DNA of 25,427 nucleotides from Quisquiliibacterium sp. Its GTDB lineage: Bacteria; Pseudomonadota; Gammaproteobacteria; Burkholderiales; Burkholderiaceae_E. The DNA is taken from contig JALRBB010000462.1 of NCBI GenBank assembly GCA_023257915.1, forward strand, positions 1 to 25,427. Direction: 5' to 3'. The notes beneath the pieces were generated by a model that had not been told where the DNA came from, did no database searches, and saw only the letters and a list, made by a program, of their open reading frames with translations. Of the stretch, positions 1-6,809 are shown one piece after another; position 1 is the first letter of the stretch, and every line of letters begins with the position of its first letter. A program made the translations under genes and the position numbers.

Positions 1-207
1 ATCGCCTTGTTGTTGTTCGGCATCGGCATTGAAGCGGTCCAGGCGCTTGCTCCGGGACACCATGCCGAATTTGAGGATGTCCTCGCAGGCACGATCGGGA
101 TCATGCTGGGATTGCTGGTTGCATCTGAAACGGCGAGATGGGCAAGGCGGATCATGCCCGCCAGCGCCGGTCCGCGCACGCGACAACCAGAACTCGAGGG
201 CAGCTAG
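1..207 (+). CDS. VanZ-like membrane protein, C-terminal fragment
   Basis: This reading frame is already open at the first base of the window and ends at a TAG at 205-207, so only about 68 C-terminal residues are present. They contain a hydrophobic stretch with the pattern GIGIEAVQ, then a short polar loop with EFEDVLAG, then another hydrophobic segment (GTIGIMLGLL). The pattern of a hydrophobic helix ending in E-x-x-Q, a loop with acidic residues near D-x-L-A-N/G, and a G-rich final helix is typical of the end of VanZ-family membrane proteins. The tail is basic and probably cytoplasmic. The role of chromosomal VanZ-like proteins is mostly unknown; the name comes from a teicoplanin-resistance protein. 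It converges with the CoA-transferase ending at 311, leaving about 100 bases with nothing recognisable. The family call is moderate because the fragment is short. Confidence 0.6.
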   Translation: MALLLFGIGIEAVQALAPGHHAEFEDVLAGTIGIMLGLLVASETARWARRIMPASAGPRTRQPELEGS

Positions 208-310
208 GTCCATACGGATTGCTGCCAGCAGTGTTCAAGATCTGGCATCTCGGGACCACTTCGGACAGCAGCAGTGTCAATTCCGAAGACCCGAACGCGG
301 CACAGTCTTG

Positions 311-1528
311 CTACGCAACCGCCCCCCCAGCTCGCAGACGGTCAATCTGCGAATCCGACAGCCCCGCTTCGCGCAAAATCTCATCGCTATGCTCGCCAAG
401 CGCGGGCGCCCGGTGGGCAATCCGGGGCTGCACACCGGCAAGCCGGATCGGGGCTGCGATCGTGCGCGGCATCTCCGGAATCGCGGTATCGACGACAGCC
501 CCCGCATGACGCGCCTGCAGATCCTCGCCAATGTCTTGCATGCGCTGGATGACACTGAAGATCACGCGATGACGCGCCAGGTGCTCTCGCCAGTAGGCAA
601 GATCCTGGCGGCAGAACGCATCGTCTAGTTCGCGGGTCAGCTCAGCCGCGTGGGCACGACGCGAGGTGCTGGTCAGAAAGCGCGGATCGTCGACCAACTC
701 GGGCCGCCCGGTGGCTTTGCACACCAGCGGCCAACCTGCCTCTTCACGCGGCAGCGTCAACAAAATCCAGCGATCGTCGCTGGTGCGATAGCAGTTCCCC
801 AGGGCCGAGCGCGGGCGCTCGCGGCGCGGACGCGGAGACAGGTAGGCCTCGACCAGCGCAGCCTGTGCGTAGACCCCATTCGACCACAAGCCGGATGCCA
901 GCAAGGAAGTACCAACCATGCCACCTTCCCCAGTCCGCTCGCGCCGAAACAACGCCATCATGATCGCCGACACCAATACCATAGCCGTCGCTCGGTCACC
1001 GGAAGCCGGCAACGCAAAATGCGGCGGATCGCCGTCGTAGCGCAACGCGTCCAGATATCCGCTGCGCGCATAGTAGGCATTGGCGTCAAAGCCCGGCTGG
1101 TCCCGGTCCGGACCGCTCTCGCCGTAGCCGGTTAGGGATGCGTACACCAGCCGCGGATTCAGCGGATGCAGGTCTTCATGCCGAATCTTCAGGCGCTCGC
1201 GCACCGCCAGCGGCAGATTCGTGATCAGCACATCAGCGCCGCGCACCAGGCGCTCAAGCACCTCATGTGCTTCCGGATGCTTCAGATCCAACGCCAGCGA
1301 TCGCTTGTTGCGTGAGTCCATCTGCCACGGGTAGTTGACATCCGAGTCCGGATACGACGCAAAGGCGACCGCATCACGATTCGGATCGCCGCTACCGGGT
1401 TGCTCGATCTTGATGACATCAGCACCATAGTCGCCGAGCACCACGGCGGCCGATGGCGCGGCGATAAAGGTGCTCAGGTCCAGAACCTTCAATCCGGCAA
1501 GGGGAAGCTTATCGGTGGCTTCGGTCAT
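311..1528 (-). CDS. Class III (CaiB/BaiF family) CoA-transferase
   Basis: This 405-residue protein has the normal length for class III CoA-transferases, which move CoA between acyl-CoA and a free carboxylic acid through an enzyme aspartyl-CoA anhydride. The N-terminal Rossmann part shows LKVLDLSTFIAAP and GADVIKIEQPGSGD, the standard opening of the family. The central part has SLTGYGESGP followed by PGFD, where D148 is the expected catalytic aspartate. The C-terminal part carries the usual small-domain features. The ATG at 1526-1528 follows a GGAG-type ribosome site. It is the last gene of a leftward set, about 130 bases after the M14-type hydrolase gene, so co-transcription is likely but not certain. 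The substrate cannot be read from the sequence. The neighbours suggest a dicarboxylate or amino-acid-derived acid, which is inference. It is clearly a separate paralogue from the CoA-transferase at 5457-6680. Confidence 0.88.
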   Translation of the reverse strand: MTEATDKLPLAGLKVLDLSTFIAAPSAAVVLGDYGADVIKIEQPGSGDPNRDAVAFASYPDSDVNYPWQMDSRNKRSLALDLKHPEAHEVLERLVRGADVLITNLPLAVRERLKIRHEDLHPLNPRLVYASLTGYGESGPDRDQPGFDANAYYARSGYLDALRYDGDPPHFALPASGDRATAMVLVSAIMMALFRRERTGEGGMVGTSLLASGLWSNGVYAQAALVEAYLSPRPRRERPRSALGNCYRTSDDRWILLTLPREEAGWPLVCKATGRPELVDDPRFLTSTSRRAHAAELTRELDDAFCRQDLAYWREHLARHRVIFSVIQRMQDIGEDLQARHAGAVVDTAIPEMPRTIAAPIRLAGVQPRIAHRAPALGEHSDEILREAGLSDSQIDRLRAGGAVA

Positions 1529-1656
1529 GGAATCTCCGTGTGATCGGTCAGTTCAACTCGCATCCGCAATACGCATTCTCACCGAACCCGAGCGCATTCC
1601 GGTGGTGTTCCACCACGGATGCGCGCGAGATGGCGCGGCTCGCGACTCAGCGCAGT

Positions 1657-2601
1657 TCAGGGCAGCGGGCGCGACAGGTAAACCCCTTCGCGCCCCACGA
1701 TCGGCTGGCGGGTTGGCATCAGCACGGTACAGTCGGCGCATGGCGCGCGGATTTCCTCATCGCCATCAATCGCAATCAGATCGCCTTCGTCGAAGCGCTC
1801 GAAGCCAATCAGCGGCCGCGTGAACCGGAATTGCGGGCTGGCCACCACATGCGTGCGCACCAACTCGAAGCGCCGGGCTGGCGGGCGTGCGACCCGCTCG
1901 CGCTCGATCAGCCCGAAGTGGGCAAGAAAATCCAGCGCGACATCGGTTGCCAGTTCGCTGCTCGAGCGCAGGAAGTGCTGCCCGCACTCGGCAACCAGCG
2001 CAGCGCCGTGGTGATCATCGCGGCCATGTGAACCGTGCTGGATCAGCGGCGTGCCGGACCCAAGACCGCGTGGCATCACCAGGTGCACCCCCGGCTGGCC
2101 AATCGCGCCAGCGACCGCCGCATTGCGCGCGAATGCCGGGTAGACCCAAAACGGCTGCACATCCTGCGAGGTGGAGTGGATGTCGAGAATGTGATCGGCT
2201 TCGGCCACCACCGGGCGCAGTTCGCGAGCGCGACGGATCTCCGGACTGTCCTGATCGCCATCGAGCCATTCGGCGGACCAGATCCGGTTCAGGTTGTGCA
2301 CCAGTTGCCGGCTATCGAAGGGCTTTGCCTGATCGAAGCTGCGATAAGCCTCGACGTTGGCGAAGCTCACGGTCATCGTGCCAATCTGCGGCCGGATCGC
2401 GTTGTCCAGAAGATGCGTGGCGGCAACCATTCCGCAGAACTCGTTGCCATGCGTCAGCGCGTTGATCAGTACATGCGGCCCGGGCTTGCCGCTGTCGAAA
2501 CGATGCACCCAGTCGACACCGACATTGCCGCGTCGATACGGCTCCAGGTCACGGGGCAGCACTTCGAAAACGGGATTCGTGCTTTGCTTGTCTTGAGTCA
2601 T
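1657..2601 (-). CDS. Aspartoacylase / succinylglutamate desuccinylase-like (M14 family) zinc amidohydrolase
   Basis: A 314-residue protein of the AstE/AspA branch of the M14 carboxypeptidase superfamily, zinc enzymes that hydrolyse N-acyl amino acids or related amides. The visible zinc ligands are the H-x-x-E pair in THGNE (H51, E54) and a later histidine in DIHST (H142). NLNRIW (N103-R106) matches the conserved substrate-binding N/D-L-N-R-x-F/W motif, and E205 in LVAECGQH fits the general base. A beta-rich C-terminal domain follows from about residue 240, as in AstE-like proteins. All key residues are present, so it is probably active. The ATG at 2601 has a GGAAG-type ribosome site and lies only 15 bases after the ureidoglycolate-lyase-like gene, so the two are almost certainly in one operon. 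No arginine-succinyltransferase (AST) pathway genes are nearby, so I do not call it astE. The substrate is unknown. Confidence 0.82.
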   Translation of the reverse strand: MTQDKQSTNPVFEVLPRDLEPYRRGNVGVDWVHRFDSGKPGPHVLINALTHGNEFCGMVAATHLLDNAIRPQIGTMTVSFANVEAYRSFDQAKPFDSRQLVHNLNRIWSAEWLDGDQDSPEIRRARELRPVVAEADHILDIHSTSQDVQPFWVYPAFARNAAVAGAIGQPGVHLVMPRGLGSGTPLIQHGSHGRDDHHGAALVAECGQHFLRSSSELATDVALDFLAHFGLIERERVARPPARRFELVRTHVVASPQFRFTRPLIGFERFDEGDLIAIDGDEEIRAPCADCTVLMPTRQPIVGREGVYLSRPLP

Positions 2602-2616
2602 CGATCTTCCAATCGG

Positions 2617-3123
2617 TTATTGGCTATCGGATCCATCCATCCGCAACAAAACGGGGGGTCGCAGCGAGACGATCTCGCAATCCTCACGCGGCCCAGATCG
2701 TTCCAACACCACAAAATCCCCTGCGTCGAGCGCGATCAGTGGGTGATGCCAGGTGTCCGCGTGCAGTGTGAATCCGGCTCCGCCATCGGCTAAAAACGCA
2801 GCCAAGCTTGCCGGCTCCGGTTCCTGCGCGCCAAGTGCCACCAGCACGATGCAACGCACGCCTCGCAGCGGGAAGAAAGACTGCGACCCGAACCGATGTC
2901 GCTCCATCGTCGACCAGGGCCCCTTGGGCGCGAGCGCTTGGGCGCTGAATACCGCCAGCCGGGGAATGCCATGATCGGCGTCCAGAGATAAGCCGTCAGG
3001 CATGTCGAACCGGCGGCTGGTTCCCGCATTGATCTGCGAGACGCTTCCGCCCCCCGCTCGGATCACCCTCCCGTAAGGTGCGAAGGCGGATGGGCACAAG
3101 GGCTGGACATCAAGCTCGATCAT
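2617..3123 (-). CDS. allA: Ureidoglycolate lyase (AllA-type)
   Basis: A 168-residue cupin-fold protein of the length and pattern of AllA, which splits ureidoglycolate into glyoxylate and urea at the end of purine/allantoin breakdown. The family landmarks are present in order: AFAPYGRVI near the N-terminus, INAGTSRRFD at about 31-40, MERHRFGSQSFFPL in the middle, then WHHPLIAL and the closing DFVVLERSGPREDCEI. It is the first gene of a leftward operon with the M14-type hydrolase. It diverges from the fumarase-superfamily lyase gene, with about 100 bases between them. No allantoinase, allantoicase or urease genes are in view. The family call is strong, but the substrate could be another ureido acid in this context. 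No clear Shine-Dalgarno sequence precedes the ATG at 3123. Confidence 0.85.
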   Translation of the reverse strand: MIELDVQPLCPSAFAPYGRVIRAGGGSVSQINAGTSRRFDMPDGLSLDADHGIPRLAVFSAQALAPKGPWSTMERHRFGSQSFFPLRGVRCIVLVALGAQEPEPASLAAFLADGGAGFTLHADTWHHPLIALDAGDFVVLERSGPREDCEIVSLRPPVLLRMDGSDSQ

Positions 3124-3182
3124 CGTGATTACTGTCTTGGGTCAGTCTGGAGTCGCTGCACGGAACTGAACGGTCGAGCGAG

Positions 3183-3188
3183 GATAAT
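3183..3188 (+). promoter_or_regulatory. Candidate -10 box upstream of the lyase gene
   Basis: GATAAT differs from the sigma-70 -10 consensus at one base. It sits about 38 bases before the ATG at 3226 and overlaps the alternative ATG at 3187. If real, transcription would start near 3195, so only the 3226 start could be used. No good -35 is seen at the normal distance, so this is a weak call. Confidence 0.2.
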
Positions 3189-3225
3189 GCCTGATCCCTC
3201 AACTCGATTCCACGGACGCATTCGA

Positions 3226-4569
3226 ATGCACTCCACACTGATCGACTCGCGCTTTCTTGGCGGACTGTTCTCGACCGAGGCAATGCGCGCCGTCTTTTCC
3301 GACACGGCCACTCTGGACCGGTACGTCGATACCGAAGTCGCGCTTGCCGTCGCGCAGGGAAAGCTGGGCGTCATTCCCGCCGAAGCGGCCGCGGCGATCG
3401 CCAAGCACGCTCATGGCATCGAGCTGGACCTCGAGCGACTGCGCCGCGAGACCCATAACGTCGGATATCCGATCCTGCCACTGGTGCACCAACTGGCCGA
3501 GGGCCTGGGAGAAGCGGGACGCTACCTGCACTGGGGGGCGACCACGCAGGACATCATGGATACCGCGCTGGTGCTGCAGATCCGTGACGCGCTGGTTCTG
3601 ATCGAATCAGACCTGCAAGGCGTTGCCGGACAGTTGCGCCGACTGACTCGGGAACATCGCGACACACCGATGGCTGGCCGCACGCACCTGCAACACGCCT
3701 TGCCGACCAGCTTCGGTCTGAAGACTGCGATCTGGCTGGGTATGGCCGAGCGCAATCTCGAACGCTTGGCGCAGTTGCGTCCGCGGGTGCTGGTCGGGCA
3801 GTTTGCCGGCGCGGGCGGCACGCTCGCTTCTCTCGGAGAACGCGGACTCGATGTGCAGCAGGCAATGATGAGTGAACTGGGGCTTGGCGTGCCTGCCACC
3901 ACCTGGCATACCGCACGCGATGCGCTCGCCGAGACTGCCCAGTGGCTGGGCCTGATCACCGCCTCGCTCGCCAAGATGGCGTTCGATGTTTCACTGATGA
4001 TGGCCAACGAGTTCGGCGAAGTCTACGAGCCATTCGTGCCAGGCCGAGGCGCATCGAGCACGATGCCGCAAAAGCGTAATCCGATCAGTTGCGAAGTGAT
4101 GATCGGCGCGGCCAAGACGGTACGTCACCTCGCCGGACTGGCGCTTGACGCTGCGGTACAGGACTTCGAGCGGGCGACCGGTCCGTGGCAGGCCGAGTGG
4201 GTTGCCTTGCCTGAGGCGTTTTTGCATACCGCTGGCGCGGTATCGCAGGCGTTGTTCATGCTGACCGGTCTGGAGGTCGACGCACAGCGCATGCGCAAGA
4301 ATCTCGACTCCAGCGGAGGACTGATCGTCGCCGAAGCGGTGATGATGGGACTGGCGCCGATACTGGGACGCAACGAAGCGCATGACCTTGTCTACGCCGC
4401 GTGCCGCGTCTCGCTCGAGCAGCACCGACCGCTGGCCGAGGTACTAAAACAGGACCCGAAAGTGGTATCTCTGACCAGTGCAGAGACCATCGATGCACTG
4501 TGCGAGCCACAGAACTATCTGGGCTCGACAGGCAAGATGATCGACAGAATGCTCGAGCGCGGAGCCTAG
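3226..4569 (+). CDS. Fumarase/aspartase superfamily lyase (PcaB / adenylosuccinate-lyase-like)
   Basis: A 447-residue lyase of the superfamily containing adenylosuccinate lyase, argininosuccinate lyase and 3-carboxy-cis,cis-muconate cycloisomerase (PcaB). These are homotetramers that cleave C-N or C-O bonds to release a fumarate-like product, or cyclise muconates. The three conserved regions are visible: HWGATTQD (102-109), GRTHLQHA with H154, and the signature loop GASSTMPQKRNP (about 275-286) with the catalytic serine. The ATTQDIMDT form and the YLGS ending look more PcaB-like than PurB-like. I chose the ATG at 3226 over 3187 because the family usually begins directly with a segment like MHSTLIDSRFLGGLF, and a GATAAT box overlaps the upstream ATG. 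No other beta-ketoadipate genes are nearby, and the divergent neighbours process ureido or N-acyl acids, so the substrate may differ from carboxymuconate. The gene ends 4 bases before the convergent NYN gene. Confidence 0.85.
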   Translation: MHSTLIDSRFLGGLFSTEAMRAVFSDTATLDRYVDTEVALAVAQGKLGVIPAEAAAAIAKHAHGIELDLERLRRETHNVGYPILPLVHQLAEGLGEAGRYLHWGATTQDIMDTALVLQIRDALVLIESDLQGVAGQLRRLTREHRDTPMAGRTHLQHALPTSFGLKTAIWLGMAERNLERLAQLRPRVLVGQFAGAGGTLASLGERGLDVQQAMMSELGLGVPATTWHTARDALAETAQWLGLITASLAKMAFDVSLMMANEFGEVYEPFVPGRGASSTMPQKRNPISCEVMIGAAKTVRHLAGLALDAAVQDFERATGPWQAEWVALPEAFLHTAGAVSQALFMLTGLEVDAQRMRKNLDSSGGLIVAEAVMMGLAPILGRNEAHDLVYAACRVSLEQHRPLAEVLKQDPKVVSLTSAETIDALCEPQNYLGSTGKMIDRMLERGA

Positions 4570-4573
4570 GCGC

Positions 4574-5392
4574 TCAAACCTGTTGACCGGGAACCGACAG
4601 GTTGACCGCCTTCAGGCGACCCGGCGCATCGCCCTCCTCCAGGTCGAACTCGAGCACGATGTCACGACTGGGCAGCGCTTCGGCATTCAGCCCAGCCGGC
4701 AACTGCGAGCCGTGCACGAAGCAAGTCTGCCAGGGCGATTGCGGATCGCGCGAATCACTGACCCACAGATTTCCGGCGATCCTGGGCATGAATCGGATGA
4801 AGCCAAACCCGTTTTCGAACTGGTAACACACGCCGCGCGCATAGCCGCCGAGCACACCCCACTCGCGCGATTGGCGCTCGCGATCCTGCGGAACGAGACC
4901 AGGCACCAGATAACCCGATGTGAAACTGTCGGCCACAGACCGCAGGCGGCGCGAAACATTACGAAAGGCGATGACCTCGACCCTCGCCCCCTTCGTTTGC
5001 GCCAGTTCGACAACCCTGACGAAATCGCCGTCGCCACTGGCAAGCACCACAGTGTCGAGCCGGTCCGCCTGCTCGATCACATCCATCGCGATGTCCATAT
5101 CGCAATCGGCCTTCGCCTGGCGTACGCCCTGTGCATCCTCGAACCATCGAACGGTCTTCGGAATGACTTTGTAGCCGTTCTCGCGCAGTGCATCGTGAAA
5201 ACGCATCTGCCCGGCGCGATAGGCACCGTCGGACTCGGCCCGGGTAGCGTCGTAGGGCAGATAGGCGTTCATCCGCACCATCATCCCGCCATCGCGAGCC
5301 GCGAACCGACGCAACAGGTCGGCACGCAGCCCGTAGCCACCATTCATTGCGATATTGGCGAAGTCAACGAAAACCCCGACGCGCGTGCTCAT
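4574..5392 (-). CDS. NYN-domain (LabA/DUF88-like) putative RNase with C-terminal cold-shock-like domain
   Basis: A 272-residue two-domain protein. Residues 1-165 form a NYN (PIN-like) nuclease domain: GVFVDFANI with D10, the acidic run KADCDMDIAMD (D96, D98, D100) and ASGDGDF (D121, D123) supply the expected metal-binding carboxylates. Residues about 182-268 look like a cold-shock/OB-fold nucleic-acid-binding domain, with ENGFGFIRF matching RNP-1 and CFVHGSQL matching RNP-2, ending in a beta strand near LKAVNLSV. The combination suggests an RNA-targeting nuclease. The ATG at 5392 gives the family-like start MSTRVGVFVDF. A GTG at 5413 would add seven residues and lies about 12 bases after a GAGGG, so the start is unsettled. 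It is about 60 bases downstream of the CoA-transferase gene and probably shares its transcript. The NYN call is strong and the OB-fold call is good. Confidence 0.82.
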   Translation of the reverse strand: MSTRVGVFVDFANIAMNGGYGLRADLLRRFAARDGGMMVRMNAYLPYDATRAESDGAYRAGQMRFHDALRENGYKVIPKTVRWFEDAQGVRQAKADCDMDIAMDVIEQADRLDTVVLASGDGDFVRVVELAQTKGARVEVIAFRNVSRRLRSVADSFTSGYLVPGLVPQDRERQSREWGVLGGYARGVCYQFENGFGFIRFMPRIAGNLWVSDSRDPQSPWQTCFVHGSQLPAGLNAEALPSRDIVLEFDLEEGDAPGRLKAVNLSVPGQQV

Positions 5393-5456
5393 CGGAATTG
5401 CCCCGGCGAGCACGCGGGACGCGAACCCTCACTCATCGACACAACGCAAAAAAACA

Positions 5457-6680
5457 TCAAAGCACCCCTGCGTCACGCAAGGCTGCGATCTGCGCATCAT
5501 CCTTGCCGAGCACGCCACGAAGCACCGCGTCGGTGTGCTGACCGACGGTCGGCGGAGCGAGCCGGTATTCCACGGGCGTCTGCGAAAAGCGCATCGGGCT
5601 GGCGACTGTCGACAGCTTGCCGGCCACCGGATGATCCATCTCGACGCGGATGTTGCGGGCCTGCACCTGGGGCTCCTCGTATACCTGAGCCAGGTCATTG
5701 ATCGGACCGTTCGGCACGCCCCCTGCCTCCAGCGCCTGCACCCATTCGCGCGTCGTGCGACGCTGCATCACCTCCTGCAGCAGACGGGTCAGCTCGTCGC
5801 GATTCTCGACCCGCTTGCCGTTGGTGGCGAAGCGCGGATCCTGCGCGAGTTCCGGGCAGCCTGCGACATCGCAAAACTTGCGGTACAGATTGTCATTGCC
5901 GCAGGCCACGATCACGCTGCCGTCGGAAGTGCGAAACGGCTGATACGGCACGATGTTCGGATGCAGATTGCCGATGCGACGCGGCGGCACACCCGTGGAG
6001 AAGTAGTTGGTGTTCTGGTACGCGAGCAGCGCAATCTGCGAGTCGAGCAGAGCCAGATCCAGATGCTGGCCAACACCGGTTTCCGCCCGATGCGCGATTG
6101 CCGCACAAATGGCGATCGACGCGTACATGCCGGTGACAATGTCGGCCACCGGCACCCCGGCGCGCTGCGGTCCGCCGCCAGGCGCGCCGTCCGGCTCACC
6201 AGTGACGCTCATCATGCCGCCCATGCCCTGGATCATGAAGTCGTAGCCTGGACGCTCGCGGAACGGACCGGTCTGTCCGAAACCGGTGACCGAACAGTAA
6301 ATCAGGCGCGGGTTGAGCTTGCGCAGGTCTTCATACCCCAGTCCGTAGCGCGCCAGATCCCCGAACTTGTAGTTCTCGATCAGCACATCGCTGACTGCGG
6401 CCAGTTCGCGCACGATTTGCTGACCCTCTGGTTTGGACAGGTTCAGCGTCAGCGACTTCTTGCCGCGGTTGGCCGACGTGAAGTAAGCCGAATCCCGGGT
6501 GTCGTTGCCCTGAGCATCCTTGATCCAGGGCGGGCCGAAGGCACGCGAGTCATCGCCGCTGCCCGGACGTTCGACCTTGATCACCTCGGCGCCAAGGTCG
6601 GCGAGGTTCTGACCGGCCCATGGTCCGGCGAGCACGCGGGAAAGATCCAGGACACGGATATGAGAAAGCGGGCCAGCCAT
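5457..6680 (-). CDS. Class III (CaiB/BaiF family) CoA-transferase
   Basis: A 407-residue CoA-transferase in the formyl-CoA:oxalate / succinyl-CoA:dicarboxylate branch. Visible hallmarks are IRVLDLSRVLAGPWAGQ at the N-terminus, GAEVIKVERPGSGDDSR, SANRGKKSLTLNL, SVTGFGQTGP, and PGYD with D147 as the expected catalytic aspartate. These are followed by the GVPVADIVTGMYA segment and VACGNDNLYRKFC. The reading frame opens 90 bases further upstream, but the ATG at 6680 fits best: it has an AGAGGA ribosome site about ten bases before it and starts the protein exactly at the conserved segment. The gene lies 130 bases downstream of malonyl-CoA decarboxylase on the same strand. A transfer of CoA from acetyl-CoA to malonate would complete a malonate-decarboxylating cycle with that enzyme. 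That pairing is inference; the true donor and acceptor are unknown. Confidence 0.88.
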   Translation of the reverse strand: MAGPLSHIRVLDLSRVLAGPWAGQNLADLGAEVIKVERPGSGDDSRAFGPPWIKDAQGNDTRDSAYFTSANRGKKSLTLNLSKPEGQQIVRELAAVSDVLIENYKFGDLARYGLGYEDLRKLNPRLIYCSVTGFGQTGPFRERPGYDFMIQGMGGMMSVTGEPDGAPGGGPQRAGVPVADIVTGMYASIAICAAIAHRAETGVGQHLDLALLDSQIALLAYQNTNYFSTGVPPRRIGNLHPNIVPYQPFRTSDGSVIVACGNDNLYRKFCDVAGCPELAQDPRFATNGKRVENRDELTRLLQEVMQRRTTREWVQALEAGGVPNGPINDLAQVYEEPQVQARNIRVEMDHPVAGKLSTVASPMRFSQTPVEYRLAPPTVGQHTDAVLRGVLGKDDAQIAALRDAGVL

Positions 6681-6791
6681 GGGCAATATCCTCTGAGATG
6701 GGGTTGAGCGTGAAGTGCATCGAGTCAGTGCACCGAATGTCAGCGCGGAATTATCCACGCAAAGCGCCAAACAAGCCTCACGCGGTCCGCC

Positions 6792-6809
6792 GGGGCGCGG
6801 GTGCGCCCC
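6792..6809 (-). terminator. GC-rich hairpin just after the malonyl-CoA decarboxylase stop codon
   Basis: GGGGCGC and GCGCCCC form a perfect 7-bp stem with a 4-base loop immediately downstream of the TAG at 6810-6812. No run of T follows on the minus strand, so it is not a textbook intrinsic terminator. It could attenuate transcription or stabilise the 3' end between this gene and the downstream CoA-transferase. Confidence 0.25.

Noticed and set aside
3187..3225. Upstream ATG as start of the PcaB-like lyase
   Set aside because: It would add 13 residues not typical for the family, has a purine site only three bases away, and overlaps a GATAAT box.
4583..5701. A 372-codon plus-strand frame opposite the NYN gene
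   Set aside because: It is antisense to a protein with a full NYN acidic set and cold-shock motifs, and has no family signature of its own.
5355..6707. A 450-codon plus-strand frame opposite the second CoA-transferase
   Set aside because: The minus strand encodes an intact CoA-transferase with its catalytic motif. The plus-strand product is rich in His, Arg and Gln with no motif, typical of a shadow frame.
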